Below, piece after piece: positions 1-13,105 of a stretch of DNA of 64,000 nt. The stretch lies in contig NC_134844.1 of the NCBI RefSeq assembly GCF_965363235.1, positions 57,098,872-57,162,871 on the forward strand, read 5' to 3'. Position 1 is the stretch's first letter; every line of letters begins with the position of its first letter. The stretch is from Mytilus galloprovincialis (Eukaryota > Mollusca > Bivalvia > Mytilida > Mytilidae). A program made the position numbers and the translations under genes. The notes below the pieces were generated by a model that worked only from the letters and a program-made list of their open reading frames with translations, was not told the DNA's origin and did no database searches.

Positions 1-1972
1 TACTGTCAGTCGCTCATCTTACCGCTGCGCCACAGAAACCATTGTCAAAATATATGAAACGAAAGTATTTAACATTACTGCACGTTCAAGAAAAGTATAT
101 AAAGAAACTGATAATAATTCCAACAATCAGTTTTCTTTTGTCTAAGGAAGTTTTAATATGATTTGCAAATGCCTTAATTTGAAGCATTAATAAGAGATAC
201 TATTTTAGTGCCTGTTGTTTTTTTTTTTCAATCATAAATCGAGCATTTTTATCGTTAGTTTTCGGCTATTCAATAAATGAATAAATGAGTGGAGTTGACA
301 GATAACTGTAGCATTTATTGTTTATTGTTTTAAAATAAACTTTGTTTTTGCTATAATAACCTCAAATCTGTGATATAGTTGTAATATATGCCGCTGAACA
401 AAACGCCTTATGAATAATAACTACGACCTTGCTAGAGAACGAACGGTTTTGTCTATTTTGTCTACATATAGAGAGGGAGAAGAGATATTTATTCACTTAA
501 TAAGGAATTAAAGTAGAGGTTTTGGATTAATAGCGGGAAAGGAATTGAAGATGGGACTTGTGCTTGATGGGACGTATGCCCATGTGTGGGTTTACCCTTT
601 CTTTAAGTCATTACTAGTGCAAGACTTAGAAAGGTTTAGTTTTCATTAAGTACGTTTTCAAACTTTACCACGACACTTTACTATTTAGTATATCTGTTTC
701 TTCAAGAAAAGGGTGTTTTCTTTGTCAAACAATTGCAAAATTCTGCTATGTATTAAGTAGATACTATTTAAACGCATCATTTAGTCACTATTTAAGCATG
801 TTGTTTTGTTAAAAAGAACATTTTTTTATGCTTGCACAGTATTGGAATGCTATTTTCAAAATAATGGTACGAACATCTTTAGAGTTACGTCCCCGCTAAA
901 CGCAAGTCTTCATGTTTCAGCTCTGGGTGTCCCAGTGAAGACATATTTTTTTTAAATCTTACATAGAAACAATTGAAGTACAAGGTTAACAGCATGGAAA
1001 AAAATATGGAAATCTGAAGCACATCTTGACACTATCTCGTCTTCTGACAAATGCCGAACTGCATAGACATCAAATGAAGTTATTGGTTTCTTGAACAAAA
1101 GCCGTTTTTTTTAATATACGAGGTTTTTTTTTTTTTTTATATATTTGTAATCTTTCGAGAAGATTGGACTGATGGGAAAATAACCACATTTGACCTTCTA
1201 TAATGCTGAAAAATACATTTTGATAGTCCAACAATGCCACCGTGAACTACAAATGTACGTCATACATGTATAGTCATGGTGATGAACTCTAGTATGAAGA
1301 ATGAAAAAATCTTATATAAAATTAAAGCAGTATTAATTCAAACAAAATGAAATAATAATATATTACAAACATTAAACGACAGGAATCATATTTCATGACA
1401 GCTGATTATGAGCGGGAAACAAAGTTTACGTTTATTATAAATTAGTTAGCATCTTGTCTTTAATATTTCATTCTTTGATCTTCTCTAGGACTTGTTCATT
1501 TCTTTTCTCACTTTATCACACATAAATAAACACTTGTACTACAAGTTTAAATATCAATACACATGCATGTGTGCTTACTTGCATATTAAAGAAGATGTTG
1601 AATTTACTCAAATAAGACAGCAGCCTAGCTACAAAAATTGATCACAAGATATCTATTAGAATGTTTAACAGTAAAAATTATATTGGATAAACGTCAATAA
1701 GACGACAATCTAGCACAAAAAATGACTAAATCACATCTACATGTATGTACAAGTTTTACTATAAGATTGGATGAATACTATCCACATCACATGTGTTTTT
1801 AAGTTTGACATCAACGTAACACAAAACCGAAGGGGGGCAGTTAGGCACAAAAATATCTACATGTATTGTCTTTCACAAATTGAAATGAAGTAAAGTTAAG
1901 TTAAGTTACATTTAATATAGTAAACTGTTTTTTTTTTACCTCCGGCTGTGGGGCGAGAACGTGGGATCCTGA
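1..1972. repeat. Tandem unit 1 (long form)
   Basis: This long unit carries the segment starting AAACCATTGTC right after the junction. Its first bases lie inside the tRNA-like junction motif, which is cut by the window edge (remaining part at 1-35). Confidence 0.9.
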
Positions 1973-2007
1973 TACTGTCACTCGCTCATCTTACCGCTGC
2001 GCCACAG
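1946..2007 (-). repeat. tRNA-like segment at each unit junction
   Basis: Read on the minus strand, the junction starts CTGTGGCGCAGCGGTAAG, which resembles a tRNA 5' end with an A-box-like TGGCGCAGCGG. It ends with CCCCACAG, whose CCACAG can pair with the initial CTGTGG as an acceptor-like stem. A clear B box (GGTTCGANTCC) is missing; the region reads GGATCCCACGTTC. The same segment recurs at 3896-3957, 5554-5615, 7212-7273, 9178-9239 and 11144-11205, in part at 1-35, and decayed at 13078-13110 and near 15595-15616. It is not a functional tRNA gene, because there is no anticodon arm. A tRNA-derived SINE head captured in the satellite is the most likely origin. Confidence 0.5.
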
Positions 2008-3922
2008 AAACCATTGTCAAAATATATGAAACGAAAGTATTTAACATTACTGCACGTTCAAGAAAAGTATATAAAGAAACTGATAATAATTCCAACAATC
2101 AGCTTTCTTTTGTCTAAGGAAGTTTTAATATGATTTGCAAATGCCTTAATTTGAAGCATTAATAAGAGATACTATTTTAGTGCCTGTTGTTTTTTTTTCA
2201 ATCATGAATCGAGCATTTTTATCGTTAGTTTTCGGCTATTCAATAAATGAATAAATGAGTAGAGTTGACAGATAACTGTAGCATTTATTGTTTATTGTTT
2301 TAAAATAAACTTTGTTTTTGCTATAATAACCTCAAATCTGTGATATAGTTGTAATATATGCCGCTGAACAAAACGCCTTATGAATAATAACTACGACCTT
2401 GCTAGAGAACGAACGGTTTTGTCTATTTTGTCTACATATAGAGAGGGAGAAGAGATATTTATTCACTTAATAAGGAATTAAAGTAGAGGTTTTGATTTAT
2501 TAGCGAGAAAGGAATTGAAGATGGGACTTGTGCTTGATGGGACGTATGCCCATGTGTGGGTTTACCCTTTCTTTAAGTCATTACTAGTGCAAGACTTAGA
2601 AAGGTTTAGTTTTCATTAAGTACGTTTTCAAACTTTACCACGACACTTTACTATTTAGTATATCAGTTTCTTCAAGAAAAGGGTGTTTTCTTTGTCAAAC
2701 AATTGCAAAATTCTGCTATGTATTAAGTAGATACTATTTAAACGCATCATTTAGTCACTATTTAAGCATGTTGTTTCGTTAAAAAGAACATTTTTTTATG
2801 CTTGCACAGTATTGGAATGCTATTTTCAAAATAATGGTACGAACATCTTTAGAGTTACGTCCCCGCTAAACGCAAGTCTTCGTGTTTCAGCTCTGGGTGT
2901 CCCAGTGAAGACATATTTTTTTAAATCTTACATAGAAACAATTGAAGTACAAGGTTAACAGCATGGAAAAAAATATGGAAATCTGAAGCACATCTTGACA
3001 CTATCTCGTCTTCTGACAAATGCCGAACTGCATAGACATCAAATGAAGTTATTGGTTTCTTGAACAAAAGCCGTTTTTTTTAATGTACGAGTTTTTTTTT
3101 TTATATATATTTGTAATTGGACTGATGGGAAAATAACCACATTTGACCTTCTATAATGCTGACAAATACATTTTGATAGTCCAACAATGCGACCGTGAAC
3201 TACAAATGTACGTCATACATGTATAGTCATGGTGATGAACTCTAGTATGAAGAATGAAAAAATCTTACATAAAATTAAAGCAGTATTAATTCAAACAAAA
3301 TGAAATACTAATATATTACAAACATTAAACGACAGGAATCATATTTCATGACAGCTGATTATGAGCGGGAAACAAAGTTTTCGTTTATTATAAATTAGTT
3401 AGCATCTTGTCTTTAATATTTCATTCTTTGGTCTTCTCTAGGACTTGTTCATTTCTTTTCTCACTTTATCACACATAAATAAACACTTGTACTACAAGTT
3501 TAAATATCAATACACATGCATGTGTGCTTACTTGCATATTAAAGAAGATGTTGAATTTACTCAAATAAGACAGCAGCCTAGCTACAAAAATTGATCACAA
3601 GATATCTATTAGAATGTTTAACAGTAAAAATTATATTGGATAAACGTCAATGAGACGACAATCTAGCACAAAAAATGACTAAATCACATCTACATGTATG
3701 TTCAAGTTTTACTATAAGATTGGAAGAATGCTATCCACATGACATCTGTTTTCAAGTTTGACATCAACGTAACACAAAACCGAAGGGGGGCAGTTAGGCA
3801 CAAAAATATCTACATGTATTGTCTTTCACAAATTGAAATGAAGTAAAGTTAAGATAAGTTACATTTAATATAGTAAACTGTTTTTTTACCTCCGGCTGTG
3901 GGGCGAGAACGTGGGATCCTGA
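1973..3922. repeat. Tandem unit 2 (long form)
   Basis: Long unit with a small deletion near 3115: the CTTTCGAGAAGATTGGA stretch of other units is shortened to ATTGGA. Otherwise it is close to unit 1. Confidence 0.9.
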
Positions 3923-5580
3923 TACTGTCAGTCGCTCATCTTACCGCTGCGCCACAGATTTTTAATATAATAACCTCAAATCTGTGATATAGTTGTAATA
4001 TATGCCGCTGAACAAAACGCCTTATGAATAATAACTGCGACCTTGCTAGAGAACGAACGGTTTTGTCTATTTTGTCTACATATACAGAGGGAGAAGAGAT
4101 ATCTATTCACTTAATAAGGAATTAAAGTAGAGGTTTTGGATTAATAGCGGGAAAGGAATTGAAGATGGGACTTGTGCTTGATGGGACGTATGCCCATGTG
4201 TGGGTTTATCCTTTCTTTAAGTCATTACTAGTGCAAGACTTAGAAAGGTTTAGTTTTCATTAAGTACGTTTTCTAACTTTACCACGACACTTTACTATTT
4301 AGTATATCTGTTTCTTCAAGAAAAGGGTGTTTTCTTTGTCAAACAATTGCAAAATTCTGCTATGTATTAAGTAGATACTATTTAAACGCATCATTTAGTC
4401 ACTATTTAAGCATGTTGTTTCGTTAAAAAGAACATTTTTTTATGCTGGCACAGTATTGGAATGCTATTTTCAAAATAATGGTACGAACATCTTTAGAGTT
4501 ACGTCCCCGCTAAACGCAAGTCTTCATGTTTCAGCTCTGGGTGTCCCAGTGAAGACATATTTTTTTAAATCTTACATAGAAACAATTGAAGTACAAGGTT
4601 AACAGCATGGAAAAAAATATGGAAATCTGAAGCACATCTTGACACTATCTCGTCTTCTGACAAATGCCGAACTGCATAGACATCAAATGAAGTTATTGGT
4701 TTCTTGAACAAAAGCCGTTTTTTTTAATATACGAGTTTTTTTTTTTTTTAGATATTTGTAATCTTTCGAGAAGATTGGACTGATGGGAAAATAACCACAT
4801 TTGACCTTCTATAATGCTAACAAATACATTTTGATAGTCCAACAATGCCACCGTGAACTACAAATGTACGTCATACATGTATAGTCATGGTGATGAACTC
4901 TAGTATGAAGAATGAACAAATCTTACATAAAATTAAAGCAGTATTAATTCAAACAAAATGAAATACTAATATATTACAAACATTAAACGACAGGAATCAT
5001 ATTTCATGACAGCTGATTATGAGCGGGAAACAAAGTTTACGTTTATTATAAATTAGTTAGCATCTTGTCTTTAATATTTCATTCTTTGATCTTCTCTAGG
5101 ACTTGTTCATTTCTTTTCTCACTTTATCACACATAAATAAACACTTGTACTACAAGTTTAAATATCAATACACATGCATGTGTGCTTACTTGCATATTAA
5201 AGAAGATGTTGAATTTACTCAAATAAGACAGCAGCCTAGCTACAAAAATTGATCACAAGATATCTATTAGAATGTTTAACAGTAAAAATTATATTGGATA
5301 AACGTCAATGAGACGACAATCTAGCACAAAAAATGACTAAATCACATCTACATGTATGTTCAAGTTTTACTATAAGATTGGAAGAATGCTATCCACATGA
5401 CATCTGTTTTCAAGTTTGACATCAACGTAACACAAAACCGAAGGGGGGCAGTTAGGCACAAAAATATCTACATGTATTGTCTTTCACAAATTGAAATGAA
5501 GTAAAGTTAAGTTAAGTTACATTTAATATAGTAAACTGTTTTTTTACCTCCGGCTGTGGGGCGAGAACGTGGGATCCTGA
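3923..5580. repeat. Tandem unit 3 (short form)
   Basis: Short unit. After CGCCACAG it jumps directly to ATTTTTAATATAATAACC, losing about 300 bp present in long units. It shares this exact breakpoint with unit 4, so the two arose by duplication after a single deletion. Confidence 0.9.
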
Positions 5581-7238
5581 TACTGTCAGTCGCTCATCTT
5601 ACCGCTGCGCCACAGATTTTTAATATAATAACCTCAAATCTGTGATATAGTTGTAATATATGCCGCTGAACAAAACGCCTTATGAATAATAACTGCGACC
5701 TTGCTAGAGAACGAACGGTTTTGTCTATTTTGTCTACATATAGAGAGGGAGAAGAGATATTTATTCACTTAATAAGGAATTAAAGTAGAGGTTTTGGATT
5801 AATAGCGGGAAAGGAACTGAAGATGGGACTTGTGCTTGATGGGACGTATGCCCATGTGTTGGTTTACCCTTTCTTTAAGTCATTACTAGTGCAAGACTTA
5901 GAAAGGTTTAGTTTTCATTAAGTACGTTTTCTAACTTTACCACGACACTTTACTATTTAGTATATCTGTTTCTTCAAGAAAAGGGTGTTTTCTTTGTCAA
6001 ACAATTGCAAAATTCTGCTATGTATTAAGTAGATACTATTTAAACGCATCATTTAGTCACTATTTAAGCATGTTGTTTTGTTAAAAAGAACATTTTTTTA
6101 TGCTGGCACAGTATTGGAATGCTATTTTCAAAATAATGGTACGAACATCTTTAGAGTTACGTCCCCGCTAAACGCAAGTCTTCATGTTTCAGCTCTGGGT
6201 GTCCCAGTGAAGACATATTTTTTTTAAATCTTACATAGAAACAATTGAAGTACAAGGTTAACAGCATGGAAAAAAATATGGAAATCTGAAGCACATCTTG
6301 GCACTATCTCGTCTTCTGACAAATGCCGAACTGCATAGACATCAAATGAAGTTATTGGTTTCTTGAACAAAAGCCGTTTTTTTTTAATATACGAGTTTTT
6401 TTTTTTTAGATATTTGTAATCTTTCGAGAAGATTGGACTGATGGGAAAATAACCACGCTTGAACTTCTATAATGCTGACAAATACATTTTGATAGTCCAA
6501 CAATGCCACCGTGAACTACAAATGTACGTCATACATGTATAGTCATGGTGATGAACTCTAGTATGAAGAATGAAAAAATCTTACATAAAATTAAAGCAGT
6601 ATTAGTTCAAACAAAATGAAATACTAATATATTACAAACATTAAACGACAGGAATCATATTTCATGACAGCTGATTATGAGCGGGAAACAAAGTTTACGT
6701 TTATTATAAATTAGTTAGCATCTTTTCTTTAATATTTCATTCTTTGATCTTCTCTAGGACTTGTTCATTTCTTTTCTCACTTTATCACACATAAATAAAC
6801 ACTTGTACTACAAGTTTAAATATCAATACACATGCATGTGTGCTTACTTGCATATTAAAGAAGATGTTGAATTTACTCAAATAAGACAGCAGCCTAGCTA
6901 CAAAAATTGATCACAAGATATCTATTAGAATGTTTAACAGTAAAAATTATATTGGATAAACGTCAATGTGACGACAATCTAGCACAAAAAATGACTAAAT
7001 CACATCTACATGTATGTTCAAGTTTTACTATAAGATTGGAAGAATACTATCCACATGACATCTGTTTTCAAGTTTGACATCAACGTAACACAAAACCGAA
7101 GGGGGGCAGTTAGGCACAAAATTATCTACATGTATTGTCTTTCACAAATTGAAATGAAGTAAAGTTAAGTTAAGTTACATTTAATATAGTAAACTGTTTT
7201 TTTACCTCCGGCTGTGGGGCGAGAACATGGGATCCTGA
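5581..7238. repeat. Tandem unit 4 (short form)
   Basis: Second short unit, with the same deletion breakpoint and the same 1658 bp length as unit 3. Confidence 0.9.
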
Positions 7239-9204
7239 TACTGTCAGTCGTTCATCTTACCGCTGCGCCACAGAAACCATTGTCAAAATATATGAAATGA
7301 AAGTATATTAACATTACTGCACGTTCAAGAAAAGTATATAAAGAAACTAATAATAATTCCAACAATCAGCTTTCTTTTGTCTAAGGAAGTTTTAATATGA
7401 TTTGCAAATGCCTTAATTTGAAGCATTAATAAGAGATACTATTTTAGTGCCTGTTGTTTTTTTTTTTCAATCATAAATCGAGCATTTTTATCGTTAGTTT
7501 TCGGCTATTCAATAAATGAATAAATGAGTGGAGTTGACAGATAACTGTAGCATTTATTGTTTATTGTTTTAAAATAAACTTTGTTTTTGCTATAATAACC
7601 TCAAATCTGTGATATAGTTGTAATATATGCCGCTGAACAAAACGCCTTATGAATAATAACTGCGACCTTGCTAGAGAACGAACGGTTTTGTCTATTTTGT
7701 CTACATATAGAGAGGGAGAAGAGATATTTATTCACTTAATAAGGAATTAAAGTAGAGGTTTTGGATTAATAGCGGGAAAGGAATTGAAGATGGGACTTGT
7801 GCTTGATGGGACGTATGCCCATGTGTGGGTTTACCCTTTCTTTAAGTCATTACTAGTGCAAGACTTAGAAAGGTTTAGTTTTCATTAAGTACGTTTTCTA
7901 ACTTTACCACGACACTTTACTATTTAGTTTATCTGTTTCTTCAAGAAAAGGGTGTTTTCTTTGTCAAACAATTGCAAAATTCTGCTATGTATTAAGTAGA
8001 TACTATTTAAACGCATCATTTAGTCACTATTTAAGCATGTTGTTTTGTTAAAAAGAACATTTTTTTATGCTGGCACAGTATTGGAATGCTATTTTCAAAA
8101 TAATGGTACGAACATCTTTAGAGTTACGTCCCCGCTAAACGCAAGTCTTCATGTTTCAGCTCTGGGTGTCCCAGTGAAGACATATTTTTTTAAATCTTAC
8201 ATAGAAACAATTGAAGTACAAGGTTAACAGCATGGAAAAAAATATGGAAATCTGAAGCACATCTTGACACTATCTCGTCTTCTGACAAATGCCGAACTGC
8301 ATAGACATCAAATGAAGTTATTGGTTTCTTGAACAAAAGCCGTTTTTTTTAATATACGAGTTTTTTTTTTTTTAGATATTTGTAATCTTTCGAGAAGATT
8401 GGACTGATGGGAAAATAACCACATTTGACCTTCTATAATGCTGACAAATACATTTTGATAGTCCAACAATGCCACCGTGAACTACAAATGTACGTCATAC
8501 ATGTATAGTCATGGTGATGAACTCTAGTATGAAGAATGAACAAATCTTACATAAAATTAAAGCAGTATTAATTCAAACAAAATGAAATACTAATATATTA
8601 CAAACATTAAACGACAGGAATCATATTTCATGACAGCTGATTATGAGCGGGAAACAAAGTTTACGTTTATTATAAATTAGTTAGCATCTTGTCTTTAATA
8701 TTTCATTCTTTGATCTTCTCTAGGACTTGTTCATTTCTTTTCTCACTTTATCACACATAAATAAACACTTGTACTACAAGTTTAAATATCAATACACATG
8801 CATGTGTGCTTACTTGCATATTAAAGAAGATGTTGAATTTACTCAAATAAGACAGCAGCCTAGCTACAAAAAATGATCACAAAATATCTATTAGAATGTT
8901 TAACAGTAAAAATTATATTGGATAAACGTCAATGAGACGACAATCTAGCACAAAAAATGACTAAATCACATCTACATGTATGTTCAAGTTTTACTATAAG
9001 ATTGGAAGAATGCTATCCACATGACATCTGTTTTCAAGTTTGACATCAACGTAACACAAAACCGAAGGGGGGCAGTTAGGCACAAAAATATCTACATGTA
9101 TTGTCTTTCACAAATTGAAATGAAGTAAAGTTAAGTTAAGTTACATTAAATATAGTAAACTGTTTTTTTACCTCCGGCTGTGGGGCGAGAACATGGGATC
9201 CTGA
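7239..9204. repeat. Tandem unit 5 (long form)
   Basis: Long unit sharing private variants with unit 6, such as GAGAACATGGG at the preceding junction and ATGAAATGAAAG after it. This points to a recent block duplication of units 5 and 6. Confidence 0.9.
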
Positions 9205-11170
9205 TACTGTCAGTCGCTCATCTTACCGCTGCGCCACAGAAACCATTGTCAAAATATATGAAATGAAAGTATTTAACATTACTGCACGTTCAAGAAAAGT
9301 ATATAAAGAAACTGATAATAATTCCAACAATCAGCTTTCTTTTGTCTAAGGAAGTTTGAATATGATTTGCAAATGCCTTAATTTGAAGCATTAATAAGAG
9401 ATACTATTTTAGTGCCTGTTGTTTTTTTTTTTTCAATCATAAATCGAGCATTTTTATCGTTAGTTTTCGGCTATTCAATAAATGAATAAATGAGTGGAGT
9501 TGACAGATAACTGTAGCATTTATTGTTTATTGTTTTAAAATAAACTTTGTTTTTGCTATAATAACCTCAAATCTGTGATATAGTTGTAATATATGCCGCT
9601 GAACAAAACGCCTTATGAATAATAACTGCGACCTTGCTAGAGAACGAACGGTTTTGTCTATTTTGTCTACATATAGAGAGGGAGAAGAGATATTTATTCA
9701 CTTAATAAGGAATTAAAGTAGAGGTTTTGGATTAATAGCGGGAAAGGAATTGAAGATGGGACTTGTGCTTGATGGGACGTATGCCCATGTGTGGGTTTAC
9801 CCTTTCTTTAAGTCATTACTAGTGCAAGACTTAGAAAGGTTTAGTTTTCATTAAGTACGTTTTCTAACTTTACCACGACACTTTACTATTTAGTTTATCT
9901 GTTTCTTCAAGAAAAGGGTGTTTTCTTTGTCAAACAATTGCAAAATTCTGCTATGTATTAAGTAGATACTATTTAAACGCATCATTTAGTCACTATTTAA
10001 GCATGTTGTTTTGTTAAAAAGAACATTTTTTTATGCTGGCACAGTATTGGAATGCTATTTTCAAAATAATGGTACGAACATCTTTAGAGTTACGTCCCCG
10101 CTAAACGCAAGTCTTCATGTTTCAGCTCTGGGTGTCCCAGTGAAGACATATTTTTTTAAATCTTACATAGAAACAATTGAAGTACAAGGTTAACAGCATG
10201 GAAAAAAATATGGAAATCTGAAGCACATCTTGACACTATCTCGTCTTCTGACAAATGCCGAACTGCATAGACATCAAATGAAGTTATTGGTTTCTTGAAC
10301 AAAAGCCGTTTTTTTTAATATACGAGTTTTTTTTTTTTTAGATATTTGTAATCTTTCGAGAAGATTGGACTGATGGGAAAATAACCACATTTGACCTTCT
10401 ATAATGCTGACAAATACATTTTGATAGTCCAACAATGCCACCGTGAACTACAAATGTACGTCATACATGTATAGTCATGGTGATGAACTCTAGTATGAAG
10501 AATGAACAAATCTTACATAAAATTAAAGCAGTATTAATTCAAACAAAATGAAATACTAATATATTACAAACATTAAACGACAGGAATCATATTTCATGAC
10601 AGCTGATTATGAGCGGGAAACAAAGTTTACGTTTATTATAAATTAGTTAGCATCTTGTCTTTAATATTTCATTCTTTGATCTTCTCTAGGACTTGTTCAT
10701 TTCTTTTCTCACTTTATCACACATAAATAAACACTTGTACTACAAGTTTAAATATCAATACACATGCATGTGTGCTTACTTGCATATTAAAGAAGATGTT
10801 GAATTTACTCAAATAAGACTGCAGCCTAGCTACAAAAATTGATCACAAGATATCTATTAGAATGTTTAACAGTAAAAATTATATTGGATAAACGTCAATG
10901 AGACGACAATCTAGCACAAAAAATGACTAAATCACATCTACATGTATGTTCAAGTTTTACTATAAGATTGGAAGAATGCTATCCACATGACATCTGTTTT
11001 CAAGTTTGACATCAACGTAACACAAAACCGAAGGGGGGCAGTTAGGCACAAAAATATCTACATGTATTGTCTTTCACAAATTGAAATGAAGTAAAGTTAA
11101 GTTAAGTTACATTAAATATAGTAAACTGTTTTTTTACCTCCGGCTGTGGGGCGAGAACGTGGGATCCTGA
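9205..11170. repeat. Tandem unit 6 (long form)
   Basis: Long unit of exactly the same 1966 bp length as unit 5. Both contain the same 60-codon chance frame (8045-8227 and 10011-10193), which is broken in other units. Confidence 0.9.
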
Positions 11171-13105
11171 TACTGTCAGTCGCTCATCTTACCGCTGCGC
11201 CACAGAAACCATTGTCAAAATATATGAAATGAAAGTATTTAACATTACTGCACGTTCAAGAAAAGTATATAAAGAAACTGATAATAATTCCAACAATCAG
11301 CTTTCTTTTGTCTAAGGAAGTTTTAATATGATTTGCAAATGCCTTAATTTGAAGCATTAATAAGAGATACTATTTTAGTGCCTGTTGTTTTTTTTTCAAT
11401 CATAAATCGAGCATTTGTATTGATAGTTTTCGGCTATTCAATAAATGAATACATGAGTGGAGTTGACAGATAACTGTAGCATTTATTGTTTATTGTTTTA
11501 AAATAAACTTTGTTTTTGCTATAATAACCTCAAATCTGTGATATAGTTGTAATATATGCCGCTGAACAAAACGCCTTATGAATAATAACTACGACCTTGC
11601 TAGAGAACGAACGGTTTTGTCTATTTTGTCTACATATAGAGAGGGAGAAGAGATATTTATTCACTTAATAAGGAATTAAAGTAGAGGTTTTGGATTAATA
11701 GCGGGAAAGGAATTGAAGATGGGACTTGTGCTTGATGGGACGTATGCCCATGTGTGGGTTTACCCTTTCTTTAAGTCATTACTAGTGCAAGACTTAGAAA
11801 GGTTTAGTTTTCATTAAGTACGTTTTCAAACTTTACCACCACACTTTACTATTTAGTATATCTGTTTCTTCAAGAAAAGGGTGTTTTCTTTGTCAAACAA
11901 TTGCAAAATTCTGCTATGTATTAAGTAGTCACTATTTAAACGCATCATTTAGTCACTATTTAAGCATGTTGTTTTGTTAAAAAGAACATTTTTTTATGCT
12001 GGCACAGTATTGGAATGCTATTTTCAAAAGAATGGTACGAACATCTTTAGAGTTACGTCCCCGCTAAACGCAAGTCTTCATGTTTCAGCTCTGGGTGTCC
12101 CAGTGAAGACATATTTTTTAAATCTTACATAGAAACAATTGAAGTACAAGGTTAACAGCATGGAAAAAAATATGGAAATCTGAAGCACATCTTGACACTA
12201 TCTCGTCTTCTGACAAATGCCGAACTGCATAGACATCAAATGAAGTTATTGGTTTCTTAAAAAAAGCCGTTTTTTTTTAATATACGAGTTTTTTTTTTTT
12301 ATATATATTTGTAATCTTTCGAGAAGATTGGACTGATGGGAAAATAACCACATTTGACCTTCTATAATGCTGACACATACATTTTGATAGTCCAACAATG
12401 CCACCGTGAACTACAAATGTACGTCATACATGTATAGTCATGGTGATGAACTCTAGTATGAAGAATGAAAAAATCTTACATAAAATTAAAGCAGTGTTAA
12501 TTCAAACAAAATGAAATACTAATATATTACAAACATTAAACGACATGAATCATATTTCATAACAGCTGATTATGAGCGGGAAACAAAGTTTACGTTTATT
12601 ATAAATTAGTTAGCATCTTGTCTTTAATATTTCATTCTTTGATCTTCTCTAGGACTTGTTCATTTCTTTTCTCACTTTATCACACATAAATAAACACTTG
12701 TACTACGAGTTTAAATATCAATACACATGCATGTGTGCTTACTTACATATTGAAGAAGATGTTGAATTTACTCAAATAAGACAGCAGCCTAGCTACAAAA
12801 ATTGATCACGAGATATCTATTAAAAATTATATTGGATAAACGTCAATGAGACGACAATCTAGCACCAAAAATGACTAAATCACATCTATGTACAAGTTTT
12901 ACTATAAGATGGGATGAATATTATCCACATGACATCTGTTTTCATGTTTGATAGCAACGTAACAATACCGAAGGGGGGCAGTTAGGCACAAAAATATCTA
13001 CATGCATTGTCTTTCACAAATTGAAATGAAGTAAAGTTAAGTTAAGTAACATTTAATATAGTGAACTTTTTTTAACCTCCGGCTGTGGGACGAAAACGTC
13101 GGATC
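11171..13105. repeat. Tandem unit 7 (long form, diverging)
   Basis: Last recognisable full unit. Its right third carries several small deletions (near 12826, 12890 and 12965) and more substitutions than units 1-6. Divergence therefore rises toward the right edge of the array. Confidence 0.85.

Larger units (their letters stand above)
1..13105. repeat. Tandem array of 1.66-1.97 kb units (seven units)
   Basis: Seven head-to-tail copies of one unit are visible. The landmark TACTGTCA recurs at 1, 1973, 3923, 5581, 7239, 9205 and 11171, giving spacings of 1972, 1950, 1658, 1658, 1966 and 1966 bp. Neighbouring copies are nearly identical by eye, differing by scattered substitutions and by poly-T lengths. 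The two 1658 bp units lack the same segment of about 300 bp after the junction. The array enters the window already in progress, so its left end is not seen. No conserved open reading frame runs through the units; short frames are broken in sister copies by poly-T length changes. This is satellite-like noncoding DNA. Confidence 0.95.

Noticed and set aside
8045..10193. Identical 60-codon frames in two tandem units as a repeated gene
   Set aside because: Other units break the frame through poly-T length changes and substitutions. The start is not ATG, and identity follows from recent unit duplication.
1..13105. Tandem LTR retrotransposons
   Set aside because: Units lack gag, protease, reverse transcriptase or integrase frames, and junctions have no primer-binding site or TG...CA ends.
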